Shown: one piece after another, positions 16,274 to 25,632 of the stretch
Numbering within the stretch: position 1 is the stretch's first letter
How the letters are laid out: each line of letters opens with the position of its first letter
NCBI RefSeq assembly: GCF_017163705.1
Contig: NZ_JAFIWB010000023.1
Coordinates: 1 to 64,000 of the forward strand
Source: Xanthomonas bonasiae
GTDB lineage: Bacteria; Pseudomonadota; Gammaproteobacteria; Xanthomonadales; Xanthomonadaceae
Direction: 5' to 3'
Length of the DNA: 64,000 nucleotides
The notes under the pieces: model-generated
The model's database searches: none
The model's input: the letters and a program-made list of their open reading frames with translations, nothing else
What the model was told of the DNA's origin: nothing
Translations under genes and position numbers: made by a program

Positions 16274-18508
16274 CTACCAGTCCAGCGCCAGGCTGACCGA
16301 GACGTTGCGTCCGGCGCCGGTGTAGCGGTCCAGCACCGCGCTGCTGGCCAGGGTCGCGCTGGGCAGGGTGTTCCAGTCGATGTAGCGGCGATCGGCCAGG
16401 TTGAACACGCCGACGTTGAGCCGCGCGCCGGGGGTGAAGTTCCAGTGCGCCAGCAGGTCCAGCGTCGCATAGCCGGACGGCGTGTAGTACGTCGCCGACG
16501 CCGGGCGTTTCTTCTTCGCCACGAAGGTGCCGACCAGTTGCGTGCCCCAGGTCTCGCGGTCGTAGGCCAGGCCGAGCACGCCGCGCAGCGGATCGATCGA
16601 GTTCAGCGGCGTGGCGTCGGTCTTGTTGTCGCCACGCGCATAGGCGGCGCTGGAATGCAGCGACCACCCGGCCCAGCGCGCGGACAGCGCGCCGAAGTCG
16701 ACGCCGGCCTTGGCCTCCACGCCCTTGATCACCACGTGATCGACGTTGCGCGACTGGTACAGCATCAGCCCGTCGGCGTTGTAGCCGACGAAGCTGTAGG
16801 ACTCGATGAAGTCGCGGTAGTCGTTGTAGTAGCCGCTCAGGCCGAAATACCCGGCCGCCGCGGTGTAGCGCAGGCCCAGCTCGGCGCCCTTGCTGGTCTC
16901 CGGCTTCAGGTCCGGATTGGCGATGGCGGTATAGCCGAACTGCAGGTTGGTGAAGCCGATATTGACGTCGTTGTAGGGCGGCGCGCGGAAGCCGTGCGCG
17001 TAGTTGGCGTACAGCGACCACGCATCGTCGATACGCCAGATCGCGCCGAGCTTGGGCGAGACGTTGCTGTCGGTGACCTTCTCCGCGGCCACGCCGGGGT
17101 TGTCGACGGCGAAGATCGCATCGACCTGCGGCGACAGCCGGTAGTAGTCCACGCGCAGGCCCGGAATCAGGCTGAAGCGGCCATCGGCCAGGCGCATCTC
17201 GTCCTGCAGGTAGGCGCCGGCCTTGGTGGTCTCGGTGACCGGGAAATCGCGCACCGGGAACGTCTCCACGCCCACGGTCTTGCTGATCGCGCCGGTGGTC
17301 AGGTTCTGCGCGTAGCCATCGCGCTTTTCGTGGGTGTCGCTCCACGACAGGTCGATGCCGTAGCTGAAATCGTGGACCACGCGGCCCTGGTCCACCTGCT
17401 TGTGCAGGTTGGCCTGCAGCCCGTACAGGCGCTGGTCGAAGTCGTGCTCCATGTGCCGCAGGGTGTTGTTGCTGCGCCGCTCGTCGGTGCGTTGCAGGCT
17501 TTCGCTGTCCTGCCGGTACAGCTGCCACTGCAGGTCGTCGGCGAGCAGCGTGTCGAGCTGGTCCACTTCGTGGGTCAGCGACACGCGGGCGCGGGTCTGA
17601 TGGTCGCGACCGCGCTGCGACAGGATGCTGGAAGTGACGTTGCTCAACGCATCGATGCTGGAGTAGTCCTCGTTGCCCTCCACGGTCAGCTTGAAGCGCT
17701 GGTTCGCGCTCGGCGCGTACACCAGCTTGCTGAGCAGGCTGCGGCCGTCGCTGCTGAGCGGATTGGGCGCGGTGCGCGCCGCGCCGGTGCTGCGGTTGTC
17801 GCCCTGGGTCTCGCTTTCCTGGCCCTGGCGGTGGCTGACCGCGGCCATGCCGCTCCAGCGCTCGCCGCCGAACGCGACCAGCGCGCCGGCGAACAGGCCG
17901 TTCCATTCGCTTTCGTAGCCGAATTTCAGGCCCACGTAGCTGTTCTTGCCCGGCGCCAGGTAGTCGGCCGGGTCCTTGGTCACGTAGGCGACCACGCCGC
18001 CGAGCGCATCGGAGCCGTACAGCGAACTGGCCGGGCCGCGCACGATCTCGACACGCTTGAGCGTTTCCATATCGACGAAGTTGCGGTTGGCGTTGAGATA
18101 GCTGCCGAAGCTGAAGGTGTCCGCGACCGGGATGCCGTCGGTCAGCATCAGCACGCGGTTGCCGTCCAGGCCGCGGATGCGGATGCCGCCGATGCCGCTG
18201 AAGCGGCCGCTGTTGCCGGTGACCGAGACGCCGGGGCTGTAGCGCAGCAGGTCTTTCAGGTCGTAGACCAGTTCCTGGTCCATCTGCTCGCGATCGATGA
18301 CATCGACGCTGCTGGGGACATCGACGATGGCGCGCTGGGTGCGCGTGGCGGTGACCTGCAGGCGGTCGAAGTCGCGCGGCGTGGCGGAACTGGATGCATC
18401 GACGGCATCGACGGCATCGGTGGCGTCGACGGGTGCGGCATGCGCGCAGGCGGCCAGGGCCAGCCACAGCGCGCCGGTGAGCGGAGCGGTACGGATCATG
18501 GAAGTCAT
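16274..18508 (-). CDS. TonB-dependent heme/hemoglobin-type outer-membrane receptor
   Basis: A 744-residue receptor. The signal peptide ends near AHAAP. The TonB box region and plug domain lie at about 45-170 (DVPSSVDVIDREQMDQ, GGIRIRGLDGNRVLMLTDGIPV, VRGPASSLYGSDALGG). The 22-strand barrel follows and ends in the aromatic residues SLALDW. Between barrel strands the FRAP box (GFRAPPYN, near 505) and NPDLKPE box (near 532) typical of heme/hemoglobin receptors are seen, but no His lies between them. Start 18508 is used because the signal peptide begins there. It is the second gene after hemP, under the Fur-controlled promoter. Confidence 0.88.
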   Translation of the reverse strand: MTSMIRTAPLTGALWLALAACAHAAPVDATDAVDAVDASSSATPRDFDRLQVTATRTQRAIVDVPSSVDVIDREQMDQELVYDLKDLLRYSPGVSVTGNSGRFSGIGGIRIRGLDGNRVLMLTDGIPVADTFSFGSYLNANRNFVDMETLKRVEIVRGPASSLYGSDALGGVVAYVTKDPADYLAPGKNSYVGLKFGYESEWNGLFAGALVAFGGERWSGMAAVSHRQGQESETQGDNRSTGAARTAPNPLSSDGRSLLSKLVYAPSANQRFKLTVEGNEDYSSIDALSNVTSSILSQRGRDHQTRARVSLTHEVDQLDTLLADDLQWQLYRQDSESLQRTDERRSNNTLRHMEHDFDQRLYGLQANLHKQVDQGRVVHDFSYGIDLSWSDTHEKRDGYAQNLTTGAISKTVGVETFPVRDFPVTETTKAGAYLQDEMRLADGRFSLIPGLRVDYYRLSPQVDAIFAVDNPGVAAEKVTDSNVSPKLGAIWRIDDAWSLYANYAHGFRAPPYNDVNIGFTNLQFGYTAIANPDLKPETSKGAELGLRYTAAAGYFGLSGYYNDYRDFIESYSFVGYNADGLMLYQSRNVDHVVIKGVEAKAGVDFGALSARWAGWSLHSSAAYARGDNKTDATPLNSIDPLRGVLGLAYDRETWGTQLVGTFVAKKKRPASATYYTPSGYATLDLLAHWNFTPGARLNVGVFNLADRRYIDWNTLPSATLASSAVLDRYTGAGRNVSVSLALDW

Positions 18509-18672
18509 CGGTGGGTCGCGAAAAAATCCCGGCCACGCCGGCGCATGCCGGCGCAAGGGCCGAGGAGAGAAACGGTCGCGACTGCGGGCGGCCGCAGCGG
18601 ACCCATCGGGTCCGGCCAGGTGGCGGCAGTGTCGAGCGGGTGGCGTGGCCGCGCGCTGCGCGGCCGGCCGGC

Positions 18673-18873
18673 TTACTTGGTCAGGATCAGCTTGTCGTTG
18701 CTGGTATGGCGCAGGCGATACACGCGGTCGCCATGCTGGATCAGCACTTCGCGGCGCCCCTTGAGCAGCGCTTCGCTGCCGATCGTCTCTTCGACCGGGA
18801 CCGCGCGCGGCAGCGCACGCTCGCGCAGGCTCAGGGTTTCGGGGTGACGCAACAGGACGGGTTGAGCGGTCAT
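18673..18873 (-). CDS. hemP: Hemin uptake protein HemP
   Basis: A 66-residue protein with the HemP core (ETIGSEALLKGRREVLIQHGDRVYRLRHTSNDKLILTK), matching the usual 50-70 residue length and C-terminal K/L-rich ending. The start at 18873 follows GGAGC at a normal distance. It is the first gene of the heme operon. HemP-type proteins in other proteobacteria activate the downstream heme receptor gene; that role here is inferred from family and position. Confidence 0.9.
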   Translation of the reverse strand: MTAQPVLLRHPETLSLRERALPRAVPVEETIGSEALLKGRREVLIQHGDRVYRLRHTSNDKLILTK

Positions 18874-18904
18874 GGTCGGGCTCCGTACACAGGGGTCGAT
18901 ACGG

Positions 18905-18932
18905 ATGATAATGATTCTCAATAATTAAGCAA
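18905..18932 (-). promoter_or_regulatory. hemP promoter with Fur box in the spacer
   Basis: On the minus strand, TTGCTT (18927-18932) and TATCAT (18905-18910) are separated by 16 bases. The plus-strand 19-mer at 18907-18925 begins GATAATGAT and matches the consensus Fur box at 14 of 19 positions by eye. Bound Fur-Fe2+ would cover the spacer and -10 element, so the heme operon should be repressed in iron-replete cells. Confidence 0.82.
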
Positions 18933-19006
18933 GAGCCGTTCTCGTTTGTAGCGATTCAAGCTGCGAATAGGAAATCGAGCTTCGACAGTCCCGACGAATC
19001 GACCAT

Positions 19007-19034
19007 TGCGCACGGCTCTCGCGAGCCGTGCGCA
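19007..19034. terminator. Strong hairpin after the aldo/keto reductase gene
   Basis: A perfect 12-bp stem (TGCGCACGGCTC and its complement) with a 4-base loop, located 30 bp after the reductase stop and between it and the hemP promoter. No T-run follows on the minus strand, so it is only a candidate terminator or insulator. Confidence 0.5.
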
Positions 19035-19063
19035 CACGCACTTCGCGCCGAAGCGGCGCCGGC

Positions 19064-20035
19064 TCAGGCCACCGCCGCCTCGACCTGCGCCCACCACGCC
19101 GGATCCTCGCGCGCGGCCAACGGCAGCGCCTCGAAGTTCTGCAGCAACTGGGCGACGCGGCTGGCGCCGAGGATCACCGTGGACACGTGCGGGTTGCGCA
19201 GGCACCAGGCGATCGCCAGCGCCGCCGGCGCCACGCCTTCGGCGGCCGCCAGCGCGGTGAAACGGCGTGCGCGCTCCACGCGGCGCTGCGCGGGCGGCCC
19301 GATCACCTCCTCGTGCAGCCAGGCGTTGCCGGCCTGGCCCAGGCGCGAGGCCGGGTCGATGCCGTCGTTGTACTTGCCGGTCAGCAGGCCCGAGGCCAGC
19401 GGCGACCAGATCGTGGTGCCCAGGCCGAGTTCGGCGTACAGCGGCGCGTATTCGCGCTCCACGCGCTGGCGGTGCAGCAGGTTGTACTGCGGCTGCTCCA
19501 TCGACGGCCCCTGCAGGCCGAGCGCCTGCGCCACCTGCGCCGCTTCGCGGATGCGTTCGGCCGGCCATTCGGAGGTGCCCCAGTACAGCACCTTGCCCTG
19601 CCGGACCAGCGCGTCCATCGCGCGCACGGTTTCCTCCACCGGCGTGTCGGCGTCGGGACGATGGCAGTAGTACAGGTCCAGATAGTCCACCCGCAGCCGC
19701 TTCAGCGCGGCATGGCAGGCGTCGGTGACGTGCTTGCGCGACAGCCCGCGCTGGGTCGGGCGCGGTGCGTCGACCGCACCGAAGTACACCTTGCTGGACA
19801 CGCAATAGCCGTCGCGCGGCAGCCGCAGGTCGGCGATCACATCGCCCATCACCTGCTCGGCGCGGCCCCGCGCGTAGACCTCGGCGTTGTCGAAGAAGTT
19901 GACCCCGTGGTCCCAGGCGGCGGCGATCAGGTTGCGCGCTTCGTCGCGGCCGATCTGTCCGCCGAAGTTGATCCAGGCGCCGAACGACAGCGCCGACAGC
20001 TGCAGGCCGGTGGCGCCAAGGCGACGGTAATGCAT
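19064..20035 (-). CDS. Aldo/keto reductase
   Basis: A 323-residue AKR of the voltage-gated K+-channel beta-subunit-like subgroup. The catalytic tetrad is visible: Asp and Tyr in FFDNAEVYARG, Lys in CVSSKVYFG and His in LYYCHRPD. NADPH-binding segments near the C-terminus (TVILGASRVAQLLQN) are conserved. It reduces carbonyl compounds with NADPH in the cytoplasm; the substrate is unknown. Start 20035 is supported by AGGAGG eight bases upstream. A much longer frame through this start is antisense to the nucleoside transporter and is not used. Confidence 0.92.
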   Translation of the reverse strand: MHYRRLGATGLQLSALSFGAWINFGGQIGRDEARNLIAAAWDHGVNFFDNAEVYARGRAEQVMGDVIADLRLPRDGYCVSSKVYFGAVDAPRPTQRGLSRKHVTDACHAALKRLRVDYLDLYYCHRPDADTPVEETVRAMDALVRQGKVLYWGTSEWPAERIREAAQVAQALGLQGPSMEQPQYNLLHRQRVEREYAPLYAELGLGTTIWSPLASGLLTGKYNDGIDPASRLGQAGNAWLHEEVIGPPAQRRVERARRFTALAAAEGVAPAALAIAWCLRNPHVSTVILGASRVAQLLQNFEALPLAAREDPAWWAQVEAAVA

Positions 20036-20236
20036 GCGAATTCCTCCTGCGGTGCGAGCCGGCGAACGTGGCCGGCGGGCGGCCGCACAGTGTAGCGAGG
20101 CGACCGGCACGTGCCCGCACTCCACGCACTGCCTTGATCGGCAACCGATTTCCGGCGCTGAACGGGGTTTGCCTTGCCGCCCGTCACCCCCTGCACTACG
20201 CTCCCTCTCTTTGGTCCGGCGATCCAGGGGAAGCAG

Positions 20237-21535
20237 ATGGTCGAGGGTTTGGGGAGGATCGGCTTCGGCCTGTTCGGGTTGGCGGTGCTGATCGGGATCA
20301 CCTGGTTGTTCTCGAACAACAAGCGCGCGGTGGATTGGAAGCTGGTCGCGACCGGCCTGGTCCTGCAGATCGGCTTCGCCTCGCTGGTGCTGCTGGTGCC
20401 GGGCGGGCGCGAGGTCTTCAACTGGCTGGGACAGCTGTTCGTGAAGGTGCTGAGCTTCGTCAACGAAGGCTCCAACTTCATCTTCGGCAGCCTGATGGAC
20501 ACCACCAGCAACGGCTTCATCTTCGCCTTCCAGGTGCTGCCGACGATCATCTTCTTCTCCGCGCTGATGGGCGTGCTCTACCACCTGGGGGTGATGCAGG
20601 CGGTGGTGCGGGTGATGGCCTGGGCGATCACCAAGGTGATGCGCGTGTCCGGCGCGGAGACCACCAGCGTCTGCGCCAGCGTGTTCATCGGCCAGACCGA
20701 GGCGCCGCTGACGGTGCGCCCGTACATTCCGAAGATGACCGAGTCCGAATTGCTGACGATGATGATCGGCGGCATGGCCCACATCGCCGGCGGCGTGCTC
20801 GCCGCCTACGTGGGCATGCTCGGCGGCAGCGATCCGGAGCAGCAGGCGTTCTACGCCAAGCACCTGCTGGCGGCGAGCATCATGGCCGCGCCGGCGACGC
20901 TGGTGGTGGCCAAGCTGCTGATCCCGGAGACCGGCACGCCGCTGACCCGCGGCACGGTCAAGATGGAAGTGGAGAAGACCACCAGCAACATCATCGACGC
21001 GGCCGCCGCCGGCGCCGGCGACGGCCTGCGCCTGGCGCTGAACATCGGCGCGATGCTGCTGGCGTTCATCGCACTGATCGCGCTGGTCAACGCGCCGCTG
21101 ACCTGGTTCGGCGACGTCACCGGCCTGGCCGCGGCGATCGGCCGCCCGACCAACCTGTCCACCATCTTCGGCTACCTGCTGGCGCCGATCGCCTGGGTGA
21201 TCGGCACGCCGTGGGCGGACGCGACCACGGTCGGCTCGCTGATCGGGCAGAAGGTCGTGATCAACGAGTTCGTCGCCTACAGCGAGCTGTCGAAAATCGT
21301 CAAGGGCGAGATCCCCGGCATGCAGCTGAGCGAGGAAGGCCGGCTGATCGCCACCTACGCGCTGTGCGGCTTCGCCAACTTCAGCTCGATCGCGATCCAG
21401 ATCGGCGGCATCGGCGGGCTGGCCCCGGAGCGGCGCCAGGACCTGGCGCGGTTCGGCCTGCGCGCGGTGCTCGGCGGTTCGATCGCCACCTTCATGACCG
21501 CCACCATCGCCGGCGTGCTGTCGCACTTCGGCTGA
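20237..21535 (+). CDS. nupC: NupC-family concentrative nucleoside transporter
   Basis: A 432-residue inner-membrane protein with N-terminal helices, the gate region (IIFFSALMGVLYHLGVMQ) and the CNT core motifs SVCASVFIGQTEAPLTVRPYI and EFVAYSEL, as in the NupC/CNT family (H+ or Na+ coupled nucleoside uptake). Start 20237 is chosen after AGGGGAAG, with the first helix following. A PfkB-family kinase starts 41 bp downstream, which suggests import followed by phosphorylation of a nucleoside or its ribose. Confidence 0.92.
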   Translation: MVEGLGRIGFGLFGLAVLIGITWLFSNNKRAVDWKLVATGLVLQIGFASLVLLVPGGREVFNWLGQLFVKVLSFVNEGSNFIFGSLMDTTSNGFIFAFQVLPTIIFFSALMGVLYHLGVMQAVVRVMAWAITKVMRVSGAETTSVCASVFIGQTEAPLTVRPYIPKMTESELLTMMIGGMAHIAGGVLAAYVGMLGGSDPEQQAFYAKHLLAASIMAAPATLVVAKLLIPETGTPLTRGTVKMEVEKTTSNIIDAAAAGAGDGLRLALNIGAMLLAFIALIALVNAPLTWFGDVTGLAAAIGRPTNLSTIFGYLLAPIAWVIGTPWADATTVGSLIGQKVVINEFVAYSELSKIVKGEIPGMQLSEEGRLIATYALCGFANFSSIAIQIGGIGGLAPERRQDLARFGLRAVLGGSIATFMTATIAGVLSHFG

Positions 21536-21575
21536 TGCGATTCCCCTTTCCCCAGTACTTGTTGAGAAGCAGCAC

Positions 21576-22535
21576 ATGCCTATGAGTTCGGTCATCGTCG
21601 TCGGTTCGTTCAATGTCGACCACGTCTGGCGCTGCGAGACCCTGCCCGCCCCCGGCGCGACCATCGCCGGCCGCTACAGCACCGGCCCCGGCGGCAAGGG
21701 CTTCAACCAGGCGGTGGCGGCGGCGCGCGCCGGCGCCCGCACAACCTTCGTGTGTGCGCTCGGCGACGATGCCGGCGGCGCGATGGCGCGCGCGCTGGCG
21801 GCGCAGGACGGCATCGATCTCGCCGCCGAGGCCAGTACCGAGCCGACCGGCACCGGCGGCATCTACGTCGACGGCCACGGCCGCAACACCATCGTCATCG
21901 GCGCCGGCGCCAACGCCGCGTTGAGCCTGGGCTTCGTGCAGGCGCAACGCGCGCTGCTGGGCTCGGCGCGGGTGCTGCTGGCACAGCTGGAATCGCCGAT
22001 CGAGACCATCGAGGCGACCCTGGCGCTGGCGCGCGAGACCGGCCTGACCACGGTCCTCAACGCGGCGCCGGCCAATGCGCAGACCAGCATCGGCCTGCTC
22101 AAGCTGGCCGACGTGCTGACCCCGAACGAAACCGAGTTCGCCGCGCTGCTGACGCGCCATGTCGGCGAGCGCGTGGATGCCGATGACGTCGCCGCCACCG
22201 ATGGCGGCAGCCTGCACGCGCTGTGCCGCAAGCTGCTGCCGGGCGGCACCGTGGTGGTGACGCTGGGCGCGGTGGGCGCGTTCATCTCGCACCCCGAAGA
22301 GCGCCAGCGCGGCGACACGCAGCCGTACTACCGCATCGGCGCCGAGGCCGCGCAGACCGTGGACACCACCGGTGCCGGCGATGCGTTCAACGGCGCGCTG
22401 GCGGCTTCGCTGGCGCAATCGCCGAACGCCAGCTTCGCCACCCATGTGCGCTTCGCCAACCACTACGCGGCGCGTTCGACCGAAGCCGAAGGCGCTGCCG
22501 CGTCGATGCCGCGACTGGTGCCCGACGCCGGTTGA
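21576..22535 (+). CDS. PfkB-family sugar/nucleoside kinase (ribokinase-like)
   Basis: A 319-residue kinase. The N-terminal PfkB motif GGKGFNQAVAAARAGA and C-terminal motif DTTGAGDAFNGALAASLAQ (with the catalytic Asp) are both present, as in ribokinase and nucleoside kinases. It lies in a two-gene unit with the NupC-type transporter, so phosphorylation of imported nucleosides or ribose is the likely job. Ribokinase itself is the main alternative. The start at 21576 follows GAGAAG at six bases; a second ATG two codons on is also possible. Confidence 0.87.
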   Translation: MPMSSVIVVGSFNVDHVWRCETLPAPGATIAGRYSTGPGGKGFNQAVAAARAGARTTFVCALGDDAGGAMARALAAQDGIDLAAEASTEPTGTGGIYVDGHGRNTIVIGAGANAALSLGFVQAQRALLGSARVLLAQLESPIETIEATLALARETGLTTVLNAAPANAQTSIGLLKLADVLTPNETEFAALLTRHVGERVDADDVAATDGGSLHALCRKLLPGGTVVVTLGAVGAFISHPEERQRGDTQPYYRIGAEAAQTVDTTGAGDAFNGALAASLAQSPNASFATHVRFANHYAARSTEAEGAAASMPRLVPDAG

Positions 22536-22633
22536 GCCGTCCGCGCCGATCGCGGCCTCCGTTGCCGCGCACCCAGATCACCGACCCACCGCCCGGCGCC
22601 GCGCCGGGCCTGCATCCCGACAAGGAGTTTCCG

Positions 22634-23239
22634 ATGCCGCGTTTTTCCGCCATCTCGTTCGGCGCGCTGTGCGCACTGCTTGCCCCGCTGTCCGCCCTCG
22701 CCGCGCAGCGCTGCGACTGGAACAGCACTGCCGCCGACGCCGACCGCGCCGCGGTGACCGTCTCCGCCGACAGCCTGCAACAGGCGATCGCGGCGCACTA
22801 CGACGACGCCGACCAGGAAGACGGCGCGGCCCTGGCGCGCACGCTGCTGCAGCGCGCGCAGTCGCCGCAGCTGCCGGGCAAGCTGGAAGGCCGCTGGAAG
22901 GTGCGCTCGATCCAGGTCGACCAGCGCTTCGCCTATGCCTACCCCTACTTCAAGGCCGAGATCGCGCGCGATCCCTGCGGCTATCGCCTGAGCAAGACCA
23001 GCGGCTCGCAGCGCCGCAGCGGCACGCTGTATCCGCTGGCCAAGGACAGCCGCGAGTTCGCGTTCCTCGGCGCCAGCACGGTCAACGACGATCCGCAGGG
23101 CCACTACGCGCCCGGCAACGTCTCGGACGGCACCAATGGCAACAGCGTCGGACGCCTGGTGGCGCTGGGCCCCGACGAACTGCTGCTGATCCTGGACGGC
23201 AACGCCAAGGGCTTCGAGCTGTACCAGCTGATCCGCTGA
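22634..23239 (+). CDS. Secreted DUF4893-like protein
   Basis: A 201-residue protein with a signal peptide (FGALCALLAPLSALAAQ). The middle holds EGRWKVRSIQVDQRFAYAYP and a later RSGTLYPLAKDSREFAFLG, which resemble the DUF4893 pattern as I recall it. The protein has Cys residues at the start of the mature region (RCDWN) and in DPCGYRL, possibly a disulfide. AAGGAG precedes the ATG. It lies between the kinase and dusB, with about 100 bp on either side. Function unknown. Confidence 0.6.
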   Translation: MPRFSAISFGALCALLAPLSALAAQRCDWNSTAADADRAAVTVSADSLQQAIAAHYDDADQEDGAALARTLLQRAQSPQLPGKLEGRWKVRSIQVDQRFAYAYPYFKAEIARDPCGYRLSKTSGSQRRSGTLYPLAKDSREFAFLGASTVNDDPQGHYAPGNVSDGTNGNSVGRLVALGPDELLLILDGNAKGFELYQLIR

Positions 23240-23382
23240 ATCCGCGACCTTCGGCCGGGTCGCGCGCGCGCGATCCGGTCGGCGCACGCGCTCGGGCCTG
23301 TCCCAGCCAGGTCGCCGCGCTTGCCGCCACCAACATGGCCGTCCGAGTTGGCAGCGGCCGCGGTGGCGGCGACAATGGCCGC

Positions 23383-24381
23383 ATGCGCATCGGCCCCTAC
23401 ACGATCGAACCGAAGGTGATCCTGGCGCCGATGGCCGGGGTCACCGACAAGCCGTTCCGGCTGCTGTGCAAGCGCCTGGGCGCCGGCCTGGCGGTGTCGG
23501 AGATGACCATTTCCGATCCGCGCTTGTGGCAGACCCGCAAATCGCTGCAGCGCATGGACCATGCCGGCGAACCGGACCCGGTCAGCGTGCAGATCGCCGG
23601 CACCGAGCCGCAACGGCTGGCCGAGGCGGCGCGCTACAACGCCGACCACGGCGCGCAGCTGATCGACATCAACATGGGCTGCCCGGCGAAGAAGGTGTGC
23701 AACGCCTGGGCCGGCTCGGCGCTGATGCGCGACGAGGCGCTGGTGGCGCGCATCCTCAGCGCGGTGGTGAACGCCTCGCCGGTGCCGGTGACGCTGAAGA
23801 TCCGCACCGGCTGGGACTGCGACCACCGCAACGGCCCGGCCATCGCGCGCATCGCCGAGGACTGCGGCATCGCCGCGCTGGCCGTGCACGGCCGCACCCG
23901 CGACCAGCACTACAGCGGCCAGGCCGAATACGCCACGATCGCGCAGATCAAGGCCGCGCTGCGCATCCCGGTGATCGCCAACGGCGACATCGATTCGCCG
24001 CACAAGGCCGCGCAGGTGCTGGCCGCGACCGGCGCCGATGCGGTGATGGTCGGCCGCGCCGCGCAGGGCCGGCCGTGGATCTTCGGCGAGATCGCGCACT
24101 ATCTGGCGACCGGCGAACTGCTGCCGGCGCCGGCGCTGCCGTTCGTGCGCGACACCCTGCTCGGCCACCTGCGGGCGCTGCACGATTTCTACGGCGAAGC
24201 GCAGGGCGTGCGCATCGCGCGCAAGCACCTGGGCTGGTACGCCAAGGATCGCCCCGAGAACGCGGCGTTCCGCGCGGTGGTCAATCGCGCCGAGAGCGCC
24301 GATGCGCAACTGCGGCTGACGGCCGATTACTTCGATGCGCTCATCGCCGGCGTGTCGCCCGACTTGCCCGCCGCGGCCTGA
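23383..24381 (+). CDS. dusB: tRNA-dihydrouridine synthase B
   Basis: A 332-residue FMN-dependent dihydrouridine synthase with the Dus start ILAPMAGVTDKPFR, the catalytic Cys in NMGCPAKKVCNAWAGSALM, the active-site segment LAVHGRTRDQHYSG and FMN-binding ANGDID and GADAVMVGRAAQGRPW. It reduces uridines in tRNA D-loops. In many gammaproteobacteria dusB is followed by fis; here it is followed by a convergent gene instead. Confidence 0.93.
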   Translation: MRIGPYTIEPKVILAPMAGVTDKPFRLLCKRLGAGLAVSEMTISDPRLWQTRKSLQRMDHAGEPDPVSVQIAGTEPQRLAEAARYNADHGAQLIDINMGCPAKKVCNAWAGSALMRDEALVARILSAVVNASPVPVTLKIRTGWDCDHRNGPAIARIAEDCGIAALAVHGRTRDQHYSGQAEYATIAQIKAALRIPVIANGDIDSPHKAAQVLAATGADAVMVGRAAQGRPWIFGEIAHYLATGELLPAPALPFVRDTLLGHLRALHDFYGEAQGVRIARKHLGWYAKDRPENAAFRAVVNRAESADAQLRLTADYFDALIAGVSPDLPAAA

Positions 24382-24558
24382 GCGGCGCGGCGCAGGACCA
24401 CGCCAGGCGTTCGCAGCGGGTTCCTGTCCCAACTGTGCGGCTTTGCCCGCAACCACGCAGGCGCGGCGGCGTGCCCGTTCGGCCAGATCGACCACAGCGC
24501 CACGCGGACAGCAGGCATCCGCACGCGGACCGGGAGGCGGCGGCGATCCCCTAGCCGC

Positions 24559-25632
24559 TCAGTGCAGCTCGGACTGCGCCGGCGCGCCGACCGGTGTCGT
24601 CGCTGCAGGTTCGGTCCAGATCCGCCGCCACATCCGCGCCAGCGCCGCGCCGATCTGCCCGCGCGCGACCGGGGCGCGATACGCGGCCTGCAGCTGGCGC
24701 GGCGCGATCGCCTGCCAGCCATCGCCGTGCTGCCGCGCCACCGCGAAGTTGAAGTTGTAGTCCGGCTCCAGGCCCATGCGCAGGTCGCTGAGCACCAGTT
24801 CGCCGTCCTTGACCTGGGCGCGCATGAAACCGCGGTTGAACCAGGTCAGCCGCTGCACCGCCGGCAAGGCGCGCACTTCGCCCAGCGCCTGGGTGTTGGA
24901 GGGATGGCCCTGGAACCGCATCGGCCCGCGGTCGGCGACCAGCGAGCGCTCGCCGATCACATAGCCGCCCGGCGTCATCGCCACCACCCGCCACAACAGC
25001 GTGTTGAACGGCATCGGCACCGAGAAGCGCGGCGCGTGCTGCAGGCCCATCGCCGCCAGCGCGCGATCGGCCTGGCGATCGACCAGGTGCTTGGCCAGCA
25101 GCGACCAGCCCAGGTAGGCGCTGCTCAGGATCAGCCCGGCCAGCAGCGCCTGCTGCGCCACGCGCCGTGCGCGCGCCCACCAGGCGATGGCGCAGGCCAG
25201 GAGCAGCCACAACGTGTAGCCCGGATCGATGATGAAGACGCTGGACCACATCGCCGGCGGCGGCCGCAATGGCCACCACAGCTGCGTGCCGTAGACGGTG
25301 AACGCGTCGAGCAGCGGATGGGTGATCAGCGCCAGCTGGATCGCCCAGAACCAGCGCCGCGGCGCTGCGGCCACGCGGCCATGGCCGAAGCGCCGGTACA
25401 GCCACCAGATCAGCCAGCCGAGCAGCGGCAGCACGAACAGCGAATGGCTGAAGCTGCGGTGCACGGTCATCAGCGTGACCGGGTCGCGGGTCAGCGGCAG
25501 CAGGAGCAGCGAATCGAGGTCGGGCACGGTGCCGAGCGCGGCGCCGGCCAGCAGCGCGGCGCGGCGATGCGCGGCCGGGGCAATGGCGGCAGCGACGGCG
25601 GCGCCGAGTACGATCTGGGAAAGGGAATCCAT
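24559..25632 (-). CDS. YdjM/DUF457-type membrane-bound metal-dependent hydrolase
   Basis: A 357-residue protein beginning with the family signature DSLSQIVLGAAVAAAI. Metal-binding motifs follow (GTVPDLDSL near 35 and HRSFSHSL near 58, ALITHPLLDAFT near 103), and the next stretch holds about four membrane helices. The C-terminal part is soluble, as in longer members of this family. The enzymatic substrate is unknown; the family is predicted, not proven, to be hydrolytic. It converges on dusB. Confidence 0.83.
   Translation of the reverse strand: MDSLSQIVLGAAVAAAIAPAAHRRAALLAGAALGTVPDLDSLLLLPLTRDPVTLMTVHRSFSHSLFVLPLLGWLIWWLYRRFGHGRVAAAPRRWFWAIQLALITHPLLDAFTVYGTQLWWPLRPPPAMWSSVFIIDPGYTLWLLLACAIAWWARARRVAQQALLAGLILSSAYLGWSLLAKHLVDRQADRALAAMGLQHAPRFSVPMPFNTLLWRVVAMTPGGYVIGERSLVADRGPMRFQGHPSNTQALGEVRALPAVQRLTWFNRGFMRAQVKDGELVLSDLRMGLEPDYNFNFAVARQHGDGWQAIAPRQLQAAYRAPVARGQIGAALARMWRRIWTEPAATTPVGAPAQSELH

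Noticed and set aside
19064-21664. 866-codon minus-strand frame covering the aldo/keto reductase and continuing upstream
   Set aside because: The upstream part is antisense to the nucleoside transporter and has Arg/His/Gln-rich low-complexity sequence; only the last 323 codons match a family and have a ribosome-binding site.
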